Assembly (NCBI GenBank): GCA_002049455.2
Contig: KV918929.1
Span: 99,310-163,309 of the forward strand
DNA length: 64,000 nucleotides
Direction of reading: 5' to 3'
DNA from: Porphyra umbilicalis
Taxonomy: Eukaryota; Rhodophyta; Bangiophyceae; Bangiales; Bangiaceae
Translations under genes and position numbers: made by a program
In this document: positions 31,658 through 41,636 of the stretch, piece after piece
How positions within the stretch are numbered: position 1 is the stretch's first letter
How the letters are laid out: every line of letters begins with the position of its first letter
The notes under the pieces: generated by a model
Told to the model about the DNA's origin: nothing
Database searches by the model: none
The model's input: the letters and a program-made list of their open reading frames with translations, nothing else

Positions 31658-32354
31658 CAGGGTTGCGTTGGTTTGGTGAACCATCGGATTGTTCAATGAA
31701 TCAGGTATCTTTAAACGTGTGAACTAAACCAAATGTAAACGGACTTCCTAAACTTAAGGATGCTGAGCCTCCACCGAATGTGGATTATCTCGTCGCTGTC
31801 ACGCGTACACCTCGCACAAGTCCCCCCCAAACGCCCGCGACGGCGATGGACTTGAGAAGCTTCGAGCGGCGCCCGCAGGGCAGCGAGCGAGGCGTCCATG
31901 ACGGCAGCGGGCGGCCACGCGGCCCCGCCACGGTGCTTAGGCAATACGCCGCAGAGTCGGGCCGAGGGTGAGTGCGGGGAAGAAAAACAAATAAGAGGAC
32001 CACTGGTACGTAGTGGAGATGAACGTGGCGGAGAGGAAGGCAACGGTGCGGTGGGGACGGGGGCGGACGGAGGTCGGGGAGAGTCAAAGAGAGTGCATGC
32101 GGCCGCAGCGCCTGCAAAAGCGGCAGCCCGTCTCGCGCATGAGCAAGCCACCCGGCGTGCAGCGGAGGACGACCTCGGTGTCTGGCGGAAGGTGCACTGG
32201 CAAGCCGAGAACTACAGCACAGTCCCGGCCGTAAAAATTTATCTTCATACAAACACAGAATGTGCCATGTCACATTCTACCAGAATCATCCAGCGTTCTT
32301 GTGAATCGGATAGAGTTCGGTCCAGGTTTACCAAACCAAACGCTGACAACCCTG
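31658..32354. mobile_element. non-autonomous hAT-type element (CAGGGTTG ends)
   Basis: Left end CAGGGTTG-CGTTGGTTTGG and reverse complement of the right end CAGGGTTG-TCAGCGTTTGG form inverted repeats of about 25 bp with a small gap. CAGGG-TG is a hAT-type terminus. Flanking 8-mers GAAGTTTT (31650-31657) and GATTTTTT (32355-32362) match at 6 of 8 positions, fitting a decayed 8-bp duplication. Length 697 bp with no transposase frame. Confidence 0.6.
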
Positions 32355-32387
32355 GATTTTTTACATCTCCGATCGATTAATCTATTA

Positions 32388-32518
32388 CAGTGCGTTCTCG
32401 TTACAAGAGAATCGTTTACAAAAGAATATGGGTTGCGAGTCTTCCATTCCAGTCCGTGTTGGCCACCTTTTCTTCATATTGAGCCGAATCAGCTGTCTCG
32501 TACAACGAGAACGCACTG
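32388..32518. mobile_element. 131-bp Tc1/mariner (pogo-like) MITE
   Basis: Perfect CAGTGCGTTCTCGTT...AACGAGAACGCACTG termini flanked on both sides by TA (32386-32387, 32519-32520), the duplicated target of Tc1/mariner elements. CAGTG-CTCG termini are typical of the pogo/Tigger branch. Too short to code. It lies 33 bp from the hAT-type element and 30 bp from a 709-bp repeat. Confidence 0.82.
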
Positions 32519-32548
32519 TATAGAACAGGCAAGCACAACAATGAAATT

Positions 32549-33257
32549 CCAGGCACGTGCGTGCAATACCCTGGCCTTCAAGGCGGTGGCGCGCTCGGCG
32601 ACGCATCGATACCGGGCACGCCGGCCGGCTCCATGGCCGTGAGCGTGCGCGGGGGCACGTACAGCCACGTTGCCGTGGTGGGGGGGGCGTCGGGCGGGGA
32701 AAGGGGTGCCGCCTCCGCCACCGCAGCAGCGGCGGCCTGCCAGCGTCGCGCGATGCCCACGGGCGGGGCTGTCACTCCGCCGCGCAGCGCACCTGCGCAC
32801 GGCGGGCGGGGCGGCCGACACGGCGCACGGGCGGGCGGGTGGGATTGACCGCCGCGCGACGGGGCGCCCCTAACACCGCCGCTAGATGACGTCAGCAATC
32901 GCCGACGCGCCGCCGCAACAGAACCAGGCGCGCAGGCACGATGACCCGCGCGTCATCGTGGCCGCGTCGAACCCCGGAAGTCGCGGCGCGCGGTCGCCGC
33001 GCGCAGTTCGGGGCGGTGGGGGGAGCAGGGGGGCAGGCGCCGTCCGGGCCCTGTGACCTTTGTGGCAGGACAGTCCATCTCAGCCATGTAACTCCATTCG
33101 CTTTTAGCGTCATCACGACCCTTCCAGCACTGACGCGCCCTCAGATCCCTGACGACACGAATGCAGACTGTCCCCTCTGAAACAGAGAGCAAGTCCCTTG
33201 ATCTAAGTATATGTGTGCATCACTACACTTTGAGAGCACCCTGTCCTAAAGGCCAGG
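32549..33257 (+). repeat. 709-bp dispersed repeat, copy 1
   Basis: Starts CCAGGCACGTGCGTGC and ends CCTGTCCTAAAGGCCAGG. The same start, end and length occur at 35126-35834 and, inverted, at 58208-59248 once a 332-bp insertion is removed. It has no convincing coding frame. Both ends carry CCAGG in direct orientation. The left subterminal CCTGGCCTTCAAGG is inverted relative to the right end, suggesting a short terminal inverted repeat. Confidence 0.9.
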
Positions 33258-33787
33258 AAAATGAACAATGCGAGAGTAACCCCCCAAATGGCTTGCCACA
33301 AGCCAAGTCGCACAGTGTGTGAATGCAACCAGTCAAGGGGGCTACCAGTGGCAATTGCCAATTGCGGGCGAAGACATGCTACACTCGGGTTGGCGCCGGC
33401 ATACGTGCCTACGGCGGACGCGACAGCGGTGAGGGCAGCGAGGCAGTCGCCGGCGGCGGGCACCGCCGGCGACGCGCCGCCCGCCACGGCGGCCGCGAGC
33501 ACAAAGAGCAACGCGGCCGTGGTGCTGCCGTCGACGGCAGCAGCCTCGAAAACGCCCGCGCGCTCTCTCGTTAGCGTGGCGCGCAGGGCGTCCCCCGCCG
33601 CCGTCACGGGCGGCCACGACAGATCCGCCGCGGCGGCGGTGGCGGTGGTCACCTCCGCCACGGCGATGATCGCCGAGTGGGGCGGCGGCGGAATCCCTTC
33701 CCGCACCCCGTCTTCGTCACCATCCCCTGCCGCTTGCCCCTCTCCCTGACTTTTCGACGGCCGCCCAGTAGTCATCTGCTGACCCAT
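33258..33787 (-). CDS. possible small membrane protein, 3' end lost to repeat
   Basis: The minus frame from ATG 33787 shows gene-like GC3 and two hydrophobic segments (TTAALLFVLAAAVAGGA; GLWQAIWGVTLALFIFLAF). In between lie SVACLRPQLAIATGSPLDW and similar. The frame runs into repeat copy 1 at 33257 and stops inside it (33203), so the original C-terminus appears replaced by the insertion. No family recognised. It may instead be an exon fragment. Confidence 0.35.
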
Positions 33788-34757
33788 CGGTTGCTCTGCG
33801 TGTCAGTTCCTCCACGGAGGATGTCACGCAGCTCTTCAGGAAGATTAACACCAGGCTCTACCGCGTATGCTGGTGTATCTCTAGTTGTTATATATGTTCC
33901 GAGGGTAGGTGAGGTGGCAAGGGTGTGCTTACGGCGTATTGAGGATGGCTCGGAAAGCTTGCTTCTGCATAGCGATGTGGTTCGCAGCCCTTACCTTCGC
34001 GGTGAGCCCTCAGTCCGTATTGGTGAGCGTCTTCTGACGGCCTCCTCTAATCAGTTTACTCTCTCGTTTTGTGCTGTCTCGGCTGACCGAATTGCCCTCC
34101 CAGGTGTCCCGCAGCACATCTGTGCCGACGGTTACTGTTCATTTTGAGACGCTGGCGGCTACTTAATTCGCGTCAGCGAATCATGGTGCATCGTACGTCC
34201 TCTACCTGTCCCAGAAAGCGCTGACATGCTTTTGGAGAGACAGCCCTTCGACACGGGACACCCCCCAGTTCAACACCGGTCCCATGATGGTGCAGGTGGG
34301 TGACACCAGCGTCAAGCACAAGGTGAGTATGCGGACTTTTCGTCGCCGTCTGTTGTGCTCCTTCATGAGCCTCGCACTGTCAGGCCTCGCTCATACCGAG
34401 CTGGAATTCGAGAACCCCGACGGGGTCGCTGCAATGGGTACTACATTATGGAAGGGCGCGCCCGAGTACATGGTCGAAGAGTGGTCCATGATGCGTCTAT
34501 TCTCTTTCACAGGACCCCTCCCTGTCATATTTTTACTTACTATTTTCCCCTTGCGTTTGTGATGGACGGGCGTACTATCGCGTTTTTCCTTTTCTCTTTT
34601 TCTGTTCGTTGCGTTCCTGCGCAGGCAGGCGGCATTCAGATTGTTCGAAGAGAGTATGTCCGCATGTGCTTTTATGGACTAAACCGGCGCGACGTGCGGC
34701 CAGGCGTGAAAGGTCGTCTCTCCAACGGACGTGCGCCCGAACTTCATCGGGTGCCAG
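33788..34757 (+). other. ORF fragments of unknown origin, lower GC
   Basis: Two protein-like stretches. One (about 33820-34147) reads GSTAYAGVSLVVIYVPRVGE ... SSNQFTLSFCAVSADRIALP and ends at a stop. The second (about 34182-34322) reads ASYVLYLSQKALTCFWRDSP ... PMMVQVGDTSVKHK and ends exactly at a strong splice donor AAG-GTGAGT. Composition is unlike the gene island. I recognise neither; remnants of an inserted element or an exon pair are both possible. Confidence 0.3.
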
Positions 34758-35100
34758 GGTTCTTAGGGCAATCCCAACAACGTCGGCCCCATCTCATATT
34801 CGTTACACGTTGTGCCACGAAGCAGAAACGTGTCTCTTTATTAAGGAAATGGGGCCACCGGGCTTTTCTGTCAACGCGATCGACCCCATTCTGGTCTTCA
34901 ATGGTCATGATGGAATCCTGGAAGTACGAATCAACTCCGAAGCGCAGAAATGGGGCGGGCGCTGGACCTGCCCCATTCGTGAAGCGAAATGGGGCTGGTC
35001 CGGTGCCGGCCCCAATGTGTTCTGCGTTCTCATTGGTAGAGTCAAACTAAATGTATATCGACGTATATCGGTTTAGGGCGCAACGTGTGTTGGAAGGATC
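34758..35100 (-). repeat. dispersed repeat X, copy at 34.8 kb
   Basis: Shares, in inverted orientation, the TATTAAGGAAATGGGGCC junction and CAACGTCGGCCCCA box with the copy at 8785-9115, plus several AAATGGGG boxes. The GGGCAATCCCAACAACGTCG edge is also present at 44290-44320. Confidence 0.55.
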
Positions 35101-35125
35101 TTGATCAGTTTTGAAAAATAAAATC

Positions 35126-35834
35126 CCAGGCACGTGCGTGCCATACCCTGGCCTTCATGGCGGTGGCGCGCTCGGCGACGCATCGACACCGGACACGCCG
35201 GCCAGCTCCATAGCCGCGAGCGCGCACGGGGGCGCGTACAGCCACGTTGCAGTGGCGGGAGGCGCGTGAGGCAGAGAGAGGGGTGCCGCCGCCGCCATCG
35301 CAGCGGCGGCGGCCCGCCGGCGTCGCGCGACACCCACGGGAGGGGCCGTCACTCCGCCGCGCAGCACATCTGCGCACGGCGGACGGGGCGGTCGGCACGG
35401 CGCATAGGCGGGCGGGTGGGACCGACCGCGCGCGACGGGGCGCCTCTAACCACGCCGCTCGATGGCGTCAGAAACCGCCGACGAGCCGCCGCAACAGAAG
35501 CCGGCGCGGAGGCACGATCGCCCGCGGGTCATCGTGGGTGCGTCGAACCCCGGATGTCGCTGCGCGCGGTTTCTGGGTGCAACTCGGGGCGATGGAGGGG
35601 GGCAGGGGGGCAGTGGCCGTCCGGGCCCTGTGACCTCGGTTGCAGGACAGTCCTTCTCAGCCATGTAACTCTATTCGCTTTTAGCGTCATCGCGACCTTT
35701 TCCACACTGACACGCCCTCAGATCCCTGAAGACACGAATGCAGACTGCCACCTCTGAAACGGAGAGCAAGTCCCTTGATCAAAGTATATGTGTGCATCAC
35801 TACACTTTGAGAGCACCCTGTCCTAAAGGCCAGG
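35126..35834 (+). repeat. 709-bp dispersed repeat, copy 2
   Basis: Same orientation, same ends and same length as copy 1, 1.9 kb downstream, with scattered substitutions and a few compensating indels. Flanks differ from copy 1, so this looks like independent insertion, not a segmental duplication. Confidence 0.9.
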
Positions 35835-37096
35835 GAATGGCGCGGTTGTCCACTTTATTACGATGATGACCGCCCTCGGCATTCGAGAGCGGACCAACAG
35901 TTTTAGTCGATTGCAGCTGGGTGACGGAGCAGTCGGTTGGTGTCGCGTGATCGGATTCTATCGCGGGGTGCAGCGCGTGCCGCGTCGGATGGGATCGGAC
36001 ATGTCCCTCAGAAAAGCGTACAGTGAGGCTCTCGCTCGCCTCGTGACCCCCGATCTGGCCTCTGGAGTGCCTGTTGGTGGCGGGACGATGGATGGTTCAG
36101 GTGGTGCCATCACCTCCCTGTGGTCGCTTGGGTACGGCAGGGCGGCCAACACTGTTGCAGAGCCTCAGAGGGTGGGGGGGGAGGGGGGCTGAGCGAGATC
36201 GTGTGGGCGGCCGGGCCCCACACGCACACAGATATTTGCAGGTGGCGGGCCGCCCGACACTGCTTCAGAGCCTCTGGAGGGGGGGGGGGGGGGTCGGACT
36301 GGATCGAGCGTTGCTCCCGGCCCGACACGCACACAGCGATTTGCAGGCTATAGGCGGTCCGCCACCGCACACAGAACGGTTTCAGAGGAGGGGGGGGGGT
36401 GGGCGGCGGCCTCGGTCGTCTCCCGGCGCCCGCCCGCCGCATTTGGGGGGGGCTGGTGGGCCGCCACCGCCCACCGCGCCCCCGCACAGGGGGTGCGGCG
36501 GTCGATCCAGGACCAGGCGGTACCTGGTTGGCTGCCTCCCAGTGTTTGCGGGGCAGGTGGTGGTCCACCACTGCGCACAGTGCCTATTGAGAGGGGGGGG
36601 GACTCGGTCCGTCGCTGTGGCCTGCGCCAGGCGTCGCCCGACCGTTCACTGCCCGACCCATCGACGTCGTGCCCATCACTGTGACGCGCGCCGCCATCAC
36701 CCCCATCGTCCCCGGCCATCACACCCATCGTTACCCCCGCTCTATTCTATCGCCCTGTTCCTCCTCCACGACGTACCCGCTGCGGCGGCACCTGCCCTGT
36801 CCTCGGTTTGAGGCGCACGATCCGCGCACGCAACCCAACTTGTGTGCTACCCCTCTATTTTTTTTCATCCCCAGCCTCCTGTTCTGAGCTCCACTACGAC
36901 CTGCGCGCATTGGTCCGTCCCGCCCCCCCCTGCGCTGCCGACCCGTGATTGAGTTGCATTGGCGCCCACGACACGTTTGGCCGTGTCCGGCGCCACCGAC
37001 CGCGGCGGCTGCCGCCAATCGCTTCCGCGGGCGTTTCCACTCGTCCCCCACCTCCTGCGCTGACCACCCGCCCCAGGGACCCTCTGCTGAGCACTC
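35835..37096. other. 5' flank of the intact Harbinger transposase
   Basis: No coding frame seen. Contains a tandem repeat of ~105-bp units (36139-36395) and several G-runs. One terminus of the Harbinger element must lie here, but I could not match it to a right end. Confidence 0.4.
36139..36395. repeat. ~105-bp tandem repeat, 2-3 units
   Basis: CACACGCACACAG-ATTTGCAGG recurs at about 36219 and 36325. Each unit includes a CAGAGCC/TTCAGAGG box followed by a G-run (36172-36185, 36280-36292, 36388-36396). Confidence 0.6.
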
Positions 37097-38638
37097 ATGG
37101 ACGCTGGCGAGGCGGGGCTGTCGAGCACTGCATCTTTGCTCGCAGACGACGATGGTGGCGTCGTTTGTGCCGCTGTGCGCGCCCACATGGGCGTGCTGTT
37201 CCTGCTTCGACGACGGTCGCGCTCCGGCCGTGCCAACCGCCGTCGTCGCTACCGTGGCTCCGTTGCTGGGCGTCGGCCAAACAAGCGGCGCGACTTTGCC
37301 GCTGGGCTCTTCAACATCCAGCGCGACTACTTTGGGGTCAACGCGGAGGCTCCCATCTACGACGACCGTGACTTTGAGACGCGGTTTCGCGTGCCGCGCA
37401 GTGTGTTTCGACGCGTCTACCAGGCAGTGAAGGACGAGCCGTTCTTCCAGCAGCGGATCAACGCGACGGGTCGCCTGCAGGCCCACCCTCTTCAGAAGGT
37501 CGTTGCCGCCTTCCGCGTCATCGCGTACGGCGAGGCGGCCGACCGTGCGGACGAGTACGTGCGCCTCTCTCGTTCTACTGTGGCGCAAGCGACAAAGCTA
37601 CTGCTGGAGTTTATTGTGCAGCGGTGGGGACCAACCTACCTGCGCCGTCCGAACAATTTGGAGCTGAAGAAGATGATGGAGCGCAATGCGGAGCGTGGCT
37701 TTCCTGGATGCATGGGCTCGCTGGACTGCACGCACTGGGAGTGGCATCAGTGCCCGACGGGCATGGCGGGCGCGTATCAGAGCCGAAAGGGCTCGCGCGG
37801 TGTTGTCGTCGAGGCCGTCTGCGATGAGGACCTGTGGATTTGGCACCTGTTTGTCGGTGCCCCCGGGAGCTTGAACGACATCAACGTTATGAACCAATCG
37901 CCCCTCTACCTCGACGTCACCGCCGGCCGGTGGCCGCCGCGGGATGTGCCCTTTTCCATCAACGGGACAACTCGCACGCTACCATACTACCTTGTCGATG
38001 GTATCTACCCTCGTTATGCCTTCCTAGTGTCGCCCCACCCCATGCCATTGACTGACGAGGCAAAGACCTTCAACCGTCTGCAGGAGGCGATTCGCAAGGA
38101 TGTTGAGCGGCTGTTTGGCGTCCTGACTAAGCGGTTTCACATTGCCTTGCACCCAGGGCGGTGCCGTTCCGTGAAGCAGCTGATTATGACCTACAAGGCG
38201 GTGTGCATTCTACACAACATGTGTGTAGAGGCCCGTCGTGGCACGTTTTTGAGCCGCCGCAGACATGCACGAGGGAACAACGGGGGTGGGAGTGCGGGTG
38301 GTGAGGGTGAGGGTCCTGCAGGTGAGGCTGCCGCTGCAGCGGGGGGTCATGGTGCCCAAGATGGTGGGTCAGGCGATGGCGGCGCTGCTGCCGCCGGGGG
38401 AGCTGCACCTGGCGGCGGCATCGGCAACGGCGGCGGCCTCCCGGCCGCCGCTGACGCTGTCGCTGACCCGCCCCCGGCACTGAACGCTGTGGAGCAACCC
38501 CCCGCGGGCGGCATGGTTGCTGTCTTTGATGCATGGGGTGAGACTCGCAATCCCGCCGAGCACGAGCAGCTCCGTGCCGACCTGACGGCGCACGTATGGA
38601 ACGACCGCGGCGAGTTGCTGTCCCCGTATGTTGTGTAG
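37097..38638 (+). CDS. PIF/Harbinger transposase, intact DDE
   Basis: 513 residues, uninterrupted. It has a basic N-terminus (RRRSRSGRANRRRRYRG) and a helix-turn-helix-like LSRSTVAQATKLLLEFIV (about 158-175). The DDE nuclease domain has Asp210 (GSLDCTHWEW), Asp301 (YYLVDGIYPRYAF) and Glu337 (KDVERLFGVLTKRFHI). The Gly/Ala-rich linker (about 395-475) is followed by a C-terminal tail QLRADLTAHVWNDRGELL that is conserved in the decayed copies. The enzyme excises and reinserts Harbinger DNA with 3-bp TWA duplications and normally needs an element-coded Myb/SANT partner, which lies convergently at 40158-41636. All catalytic residues are present, so this element may be active or recently active. 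Copies 1 and 2 are its decayed relatives. Confidence 0.95.
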   Translation: MDAGEAGLSSTASLLADDDGGVVCAAVRAHMGVLFLLRRRSRSGRANRRRRYRGSVAGRRPNKRRDFAAGLFNIQRDYFGVNAEAPIYDDRDFETRFRVPRSVFRRVYQAVKDEPFFQQRINATGRLQAHPLQKVVAAFRVIAYGEAADRADEYVRLSRSTVAQATKLLLEFIVQRWGPTYLRRPNNLELKKMMERNAERGFPGCMGSLDCTHWEWHQCPTGMAGAYQSRKGSRGVVVEAVCDEDLWIWHLFVGAPGSLNDINVMNQSPLYLDVTAGRWPPRDVPFSINGTTRTLPYYLVDGIYPRYAFLVSPHPMPLTDEAKTFNRLQEAIRKDVERLFGVLTKRFHIALHPGRCRSVKQLIMTYKAVCILHNMCVEARRGTFLSRRRHARGNNGGGSAGGEGEGPAGEAAAAAGGHGAQDGGSGDGGAAAAGGAAPGGGIGNGGGLPAAADAVADPPPALNAVEQPPAGGMVAVFDAWGETRNPAEHEQLRADLTAHVWNDRGELLSPYVV

Positions 38639-38654
38639 AGACGCAAGGTTACAC

Positions 38655-38697
38655 AAAGGTTTTTTTTTCCCCGCTGGGCAGGGGGTTTTTTTCCTTA
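38655..38697 (+). terminator. 3' hairpin flanked by T-runs (intact transposase)
   Basis: 17 bases after the transposase stop: T-run, CCCCGCTGGGCAGGGG, T-run. The same core is found downstream of copy 2 and, in the opposite sense, after the Myb-like gene. Confidence 0.55.
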
Positions 38698-38934
38698 ACA
38701 TCGTTGTCCATAGTGTGTACCATCAGGTCCGCTCTAGTTGAGATCCCCACCACCTCAGCTGGCGCTTTTGCGGGGTTCCCTGCCTCTCCGCCGTCCCTTC
38801 CCCCAGCCCGCCCACCCCTGCGCCCCCACCTCCTTCCAATGGCACGGCTCGCGGCCTCCACCTCCCCATCGATCCGCCCGCGCCCACCCCCTCGCAGGGC
38901 GGCGCCCGCCGCGAATGCGGCGGCTGCGGCGGCG

Positions 38935-40040
38935 GCGGCGGAGGTGGCGGCGGCGGTCGGCGGGGGCGGCGGTCGGCGGGGGCGGCGGTCGGCAGCTGTG
39001 GCGGGGCGGCGGTCGGCGGGGGCGGCGGCTGGCGGCGGAGTTGGCGGCCGACAGCTGGGGGGGCGGCTGGCGGTGGGGGCGGCGGTCGGCGGCGGGGGGG
39101 GCGTCTGTCGGCGGTCGGCGGTGGGGGCGGCGGCCGGCGGCTGGGGCGGTGGCGGTCGGCGGGGGCGGCGGTCGGCGGCGGGGTGGGCGGCCGGCGGCAG
39201 AGTTGGCGGCCGACGGCGGGGGGGGCGGCCGGCGGTGAGGGCGGCGGTCGGCGGCGGGGGGGGCGTCTGACGGCGGTCGGCGGTGGGGGCGGCGGCCGGC
39301 GGCTGGGGCGGTGGCGGTCGGCGGCGGAGGCGGCGGCGGTCGGCGGGGGCGGCGGTTGGTGGGGGTGGCGGCCGGCGGCGGAGGCGGCGGCGGTCGGCGG
39401 GGGCGGCGGCTGGCGGCAGGGGGGCGGCGGTCGGCGGGGGCGGCAGTCGGCGGGGGCGGCGGTCGGCGGTGAGGGGGGCGGCCGGCGGTTGTGGCGTCGG
39501 TCGGCGTTGGGGGCGGCGGCAGACGGCGGGGGCGGCGGTCGGCGGGGGCGGCGGTTGGTGGGGGTGGCGGCCGGCGGCGGATGCGGCGGCGGTCGGCGGG
39601 GGCGGCGGCTGGCGGCGGAGTTGGCGGCCGACAGCTGGGGGGGCGGCCGGCGGTGGGGGCGGCGGTCGGCGGCGGGGGGGGCGTCTGACGGCGGTCGGCG
39701 GTGGGGGCGGCGGCCGACGGCGGGGGGGGCGGCCGGCGGTGGGGGAGGCGGTCGGCGGCGGGGGGCGCGGCCGGCGGCGGAGTCGGCGGCCGGCGGCTGT
39801 GGCGGCGGTCGGCGGTGGCGTCGGCGGCGGGGGCGGCGGCTGGCGGCAGGGGGGGCGGCGGTCGGCGGGGGCGGCAGTCGGCGGGGGCGGCGGTCGGCGG
39901 TGGGGGGGGCGGCCGGCGGCTGTGGCGTCGGTCGGCGTTGGGGGCGGCGGCAGACGGCGGGGGCGGCGGTCGGCGGGGGCGGCGGTCAGTGGCGGGGGGG
40001 GCGACCGGTGGCGGGGGGGGCGGCCGGCGGCAGGGACCGG
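38935..40040. repeat. G-rich minisatellite (GGCGGTCGGCGG family)
   Basis: About 1.1 kb of variants of GGCGGTCGGCGGGGGC on the plus strand. It contains higher-order duplications: a ~120-bp segment recurs at about 39030 and 39608, another ~90-bp segment at about 39474 and 39905. Dense GGG/GGGG tracts give strong G-quadruplex potential in transcripts reading from the transposase. All frames stay open by composition alone; I do not call a protein. Confidence 0.85.
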
Positions 40041-40054
40041 GGAAATGCACTTGT

Positions 40055-40100
40055 AAAGGAAAAAAAACCCCTGCCCAACGGGGAAAAAAAAACCTTTGTC
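40055..40100 (-). terminator. 3' hairpin flanked by T-runs (Myb-like gene)
   Basis: On the minus strand, about 60 bases after the stop at 40158: AAAGG, T-run, CCCCGTTGGGCAGGGG, T-run, CCTTTAC. Near-identical to the motif after the convergent transposase, including the AAAGG and CCTT borders. Confidence 0.55.
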
Positions 40101-40157
40101 ATACTCAACATGCAAACACATCATGTCCCACACACAGGCAACAAACTACAGGTATCT

Positions 40158-41636
40158 CTACTCGGAGTCATCGTCGTCATCTGTCGACTCGTTCTCTTCG
40201 TCCAGGAGGCGAGTCGTGGCCGGGGTGCGCGCGACCTGAGCCACGGCTGCCTGCCGCTTGGTCTCCATCGAGCGGCGGCCGGCGGCAGTCTTTTGTTGCT
40301 GGCGCACGCGCGCCACCGCGGACTTGGCCGCCGACGCCGCCGCCAGAGCAGATGCAGATGTCCCATCCGCACCCAACGGCGCCGCCAGCGCTCCTGGCGC
40401 CGGCGGCGCCCGCGCTCCGGCGGCAGGGCCAGCAGCAGTCCGCGGCGTCTCCGTCGTGCCGCCAACACCCAGACCAGCAACGCCGTTCCCCACACCACCG
40501 ATAGAGTCGTCAGTCCCCTCACTCCCCCCCAAATCAATAGTAGGAGAGCTCGCCAAACCTGCACGCTCAAGTATCTTCTGCGTAATGGCCAAGCGGTACC
40601 GAGCCGCTTCAGGGGTGTGCCGCATCAGTGGAGAGTCAAAAAAGCAAAGGGCAGTGCGCTCATTTTGCGCGTCCGTCAGCTTGCGGAGGGCCTCAGTACT
40701 GTCCTTGACTTGAGCGTCCATCTGGATGTCGTCTTGCCGCTGCGTCTTGGCAGCTTTGATGCCAAGAGGGCGACCCTGGAAGCCGCCGTTGCGTCGGCTG
40801 CGGCTGCTGCCGCTGCCACTCGCGTCGTCGTCCGACGACGAGTCGCCAAAAATGTCGTTTGTAGGGGCGTCGCCGCCGTTGGCGGCGCCGCTGAACTTGT
40901 CACTCTGCCGCAATACGCGCCAACACGCCACCCACTTGCAGTGTGCGACCTTGGCCTTGCGTTTGCAAGTTTTGTCGTTGCGCTTGTCTTGGTCTCGGTC
41001 GGCACGGATGGCGTCGTACACGTCCAGCGAGCAGTAGCGCGCCACAGCGCCGCTAATGATATCCTCCTCAGACAGGTTTCCAGTGGTCGGCATGGCCTTA
41101 ACAGCGAGGTAGTGCGACGTGAAGGTGCTCACCCCCGTTCGGATGCGCTTGAACTGCTTCTCCAGCGCGCTTGGTAGCCGGTCCACTCTCATCGGCCCCT
41201 TCTTAAGAACTTTCTCAGCCCACAGCTGGTGAATAGTCCCCCACAGGTTCTCCTTGGTGCGGGCAGTCGCCCTCACCGGGTCACTCGTCACCTCCAGGTA
41301 GGCCTCACAGAGTGGCACACGGTCGGCGTCCGTCCATCCCAGAGCAGACCCCATCTTCTTGGGTAGCGCGTAGGTTACAGCCGGTACGGAGGCGGAGGGT
41401 GTGCAGGAAACAGCTGGGGAGGGCGCCGAGGCACAGGGACTAGCTCGTACGTCGGGTCGAGAGAGGGTTGAGTCCCCTGCACCATGTACACTGGACGGCT
41501 CGTTGGCTCGGATGGCGTCGGCTGCCGCAACGGCTGCGACGGCGCGTGCCACCAAGTCCACGGCGCGGACGTGCTCCGTGCGGGCGTCCGCGTCAGCACC
41601 CACTGGAAGTCCTGCGTGCCTGCCGGACCTCCGCAC
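40158..41636 (-). CDS. Harbinger-associated Myb/SANT-like DNA-binding protein
   Basis: 492 residues, uninterrupted. The N-terminal ~100 residues are low-complexity. From Trp101 comes a trihelix/SANT-like module: GWTDADRVPLCEAYLEVTSD, then ENLWGTIHQLW, then RLPSALEKQFKRI. It is followed by the long helical region typical of the second protein of PIF/Harbinger elements (YCSLDVYDAIRADRDQD ... CKWVACWRVLRQSDKF). The C-terminus is Ala/Gly-rich and ends in an Asp/Glu cluster. Such proteins bind element termini and bring the transposase to the nucleus and DNA. It is convergent with the intact transposase and shares its 3' motif. The start is uncertain: the overlapping frame of the Pro-rich ORF (41375-42415) is open in the same N-terminal region. 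Confidence 0.8.
   Translation of the reverse strand: MRRSGRHAGLPVGADADARTEHVRAVDLVARAVAAVAAADAIRANEPSSVHGAGDSTLSRPDVRASPCASAPSPAVSCTPSASVPAVTYALPKKMGSALGWTDADRVPLCEAYLEVTSDPVRATARTKENLWGTIHQLWAEKVLKKGPMRVDRLPSALEKQFKRIRTGVSTFTSHYLAVKAMPTTGNLSEEDIISGAVARYCSLDVYDAIRADRDQDKRNDKTCKRKAKVAHCKWVACWRVLRQSDKFSGAANGGDAPTNDIFGDSSSDDDASGSGSSRSRRNGGFQGRPLGIKAAKTQRQDDIQMDAQVKDSTEALRKLTDAQNERTALCFFDSPLMRHTPEAARYRLAITQKILERAGLASSPTIDLGGSEGTDDSIGGVGNGVAGLGVGGTTETPRTAAGPAAGARAPPAPGALAAPLGADGTSASALAAASAAKSAVARVRQQQKTAAGRRSMETKRQAAVAQVARTPATTRLLDEENESTDDDDDSE

Larger units (their letters stand above)
37097..41636. mobile_element. Harbinger element core: transposase, minisatellite, Myb partner
   Basis: Transposase (+) and Myb/SANT-like gene (-) face each other. 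Each is followed by the same T-run/hairpin/T-run motif, and the ~1.1-kb G-rich minisatellite lies between the two motifs. Both proteins are intact, as expected for an autonomous PIF/Harbinger element. Only the core is delimited here; terminal inverted repeats and the target duplication were not found. A Pro-rich frame to 42415 may belong to it. Confidence 0.8.

Noticed and set aside
38935-40040. Regularly spaced repeats as a CRISPR-like array
   Set aside because: Units are contiguous G-rich minisatellite variants with no unique spacers, in a eukaryotic genome.
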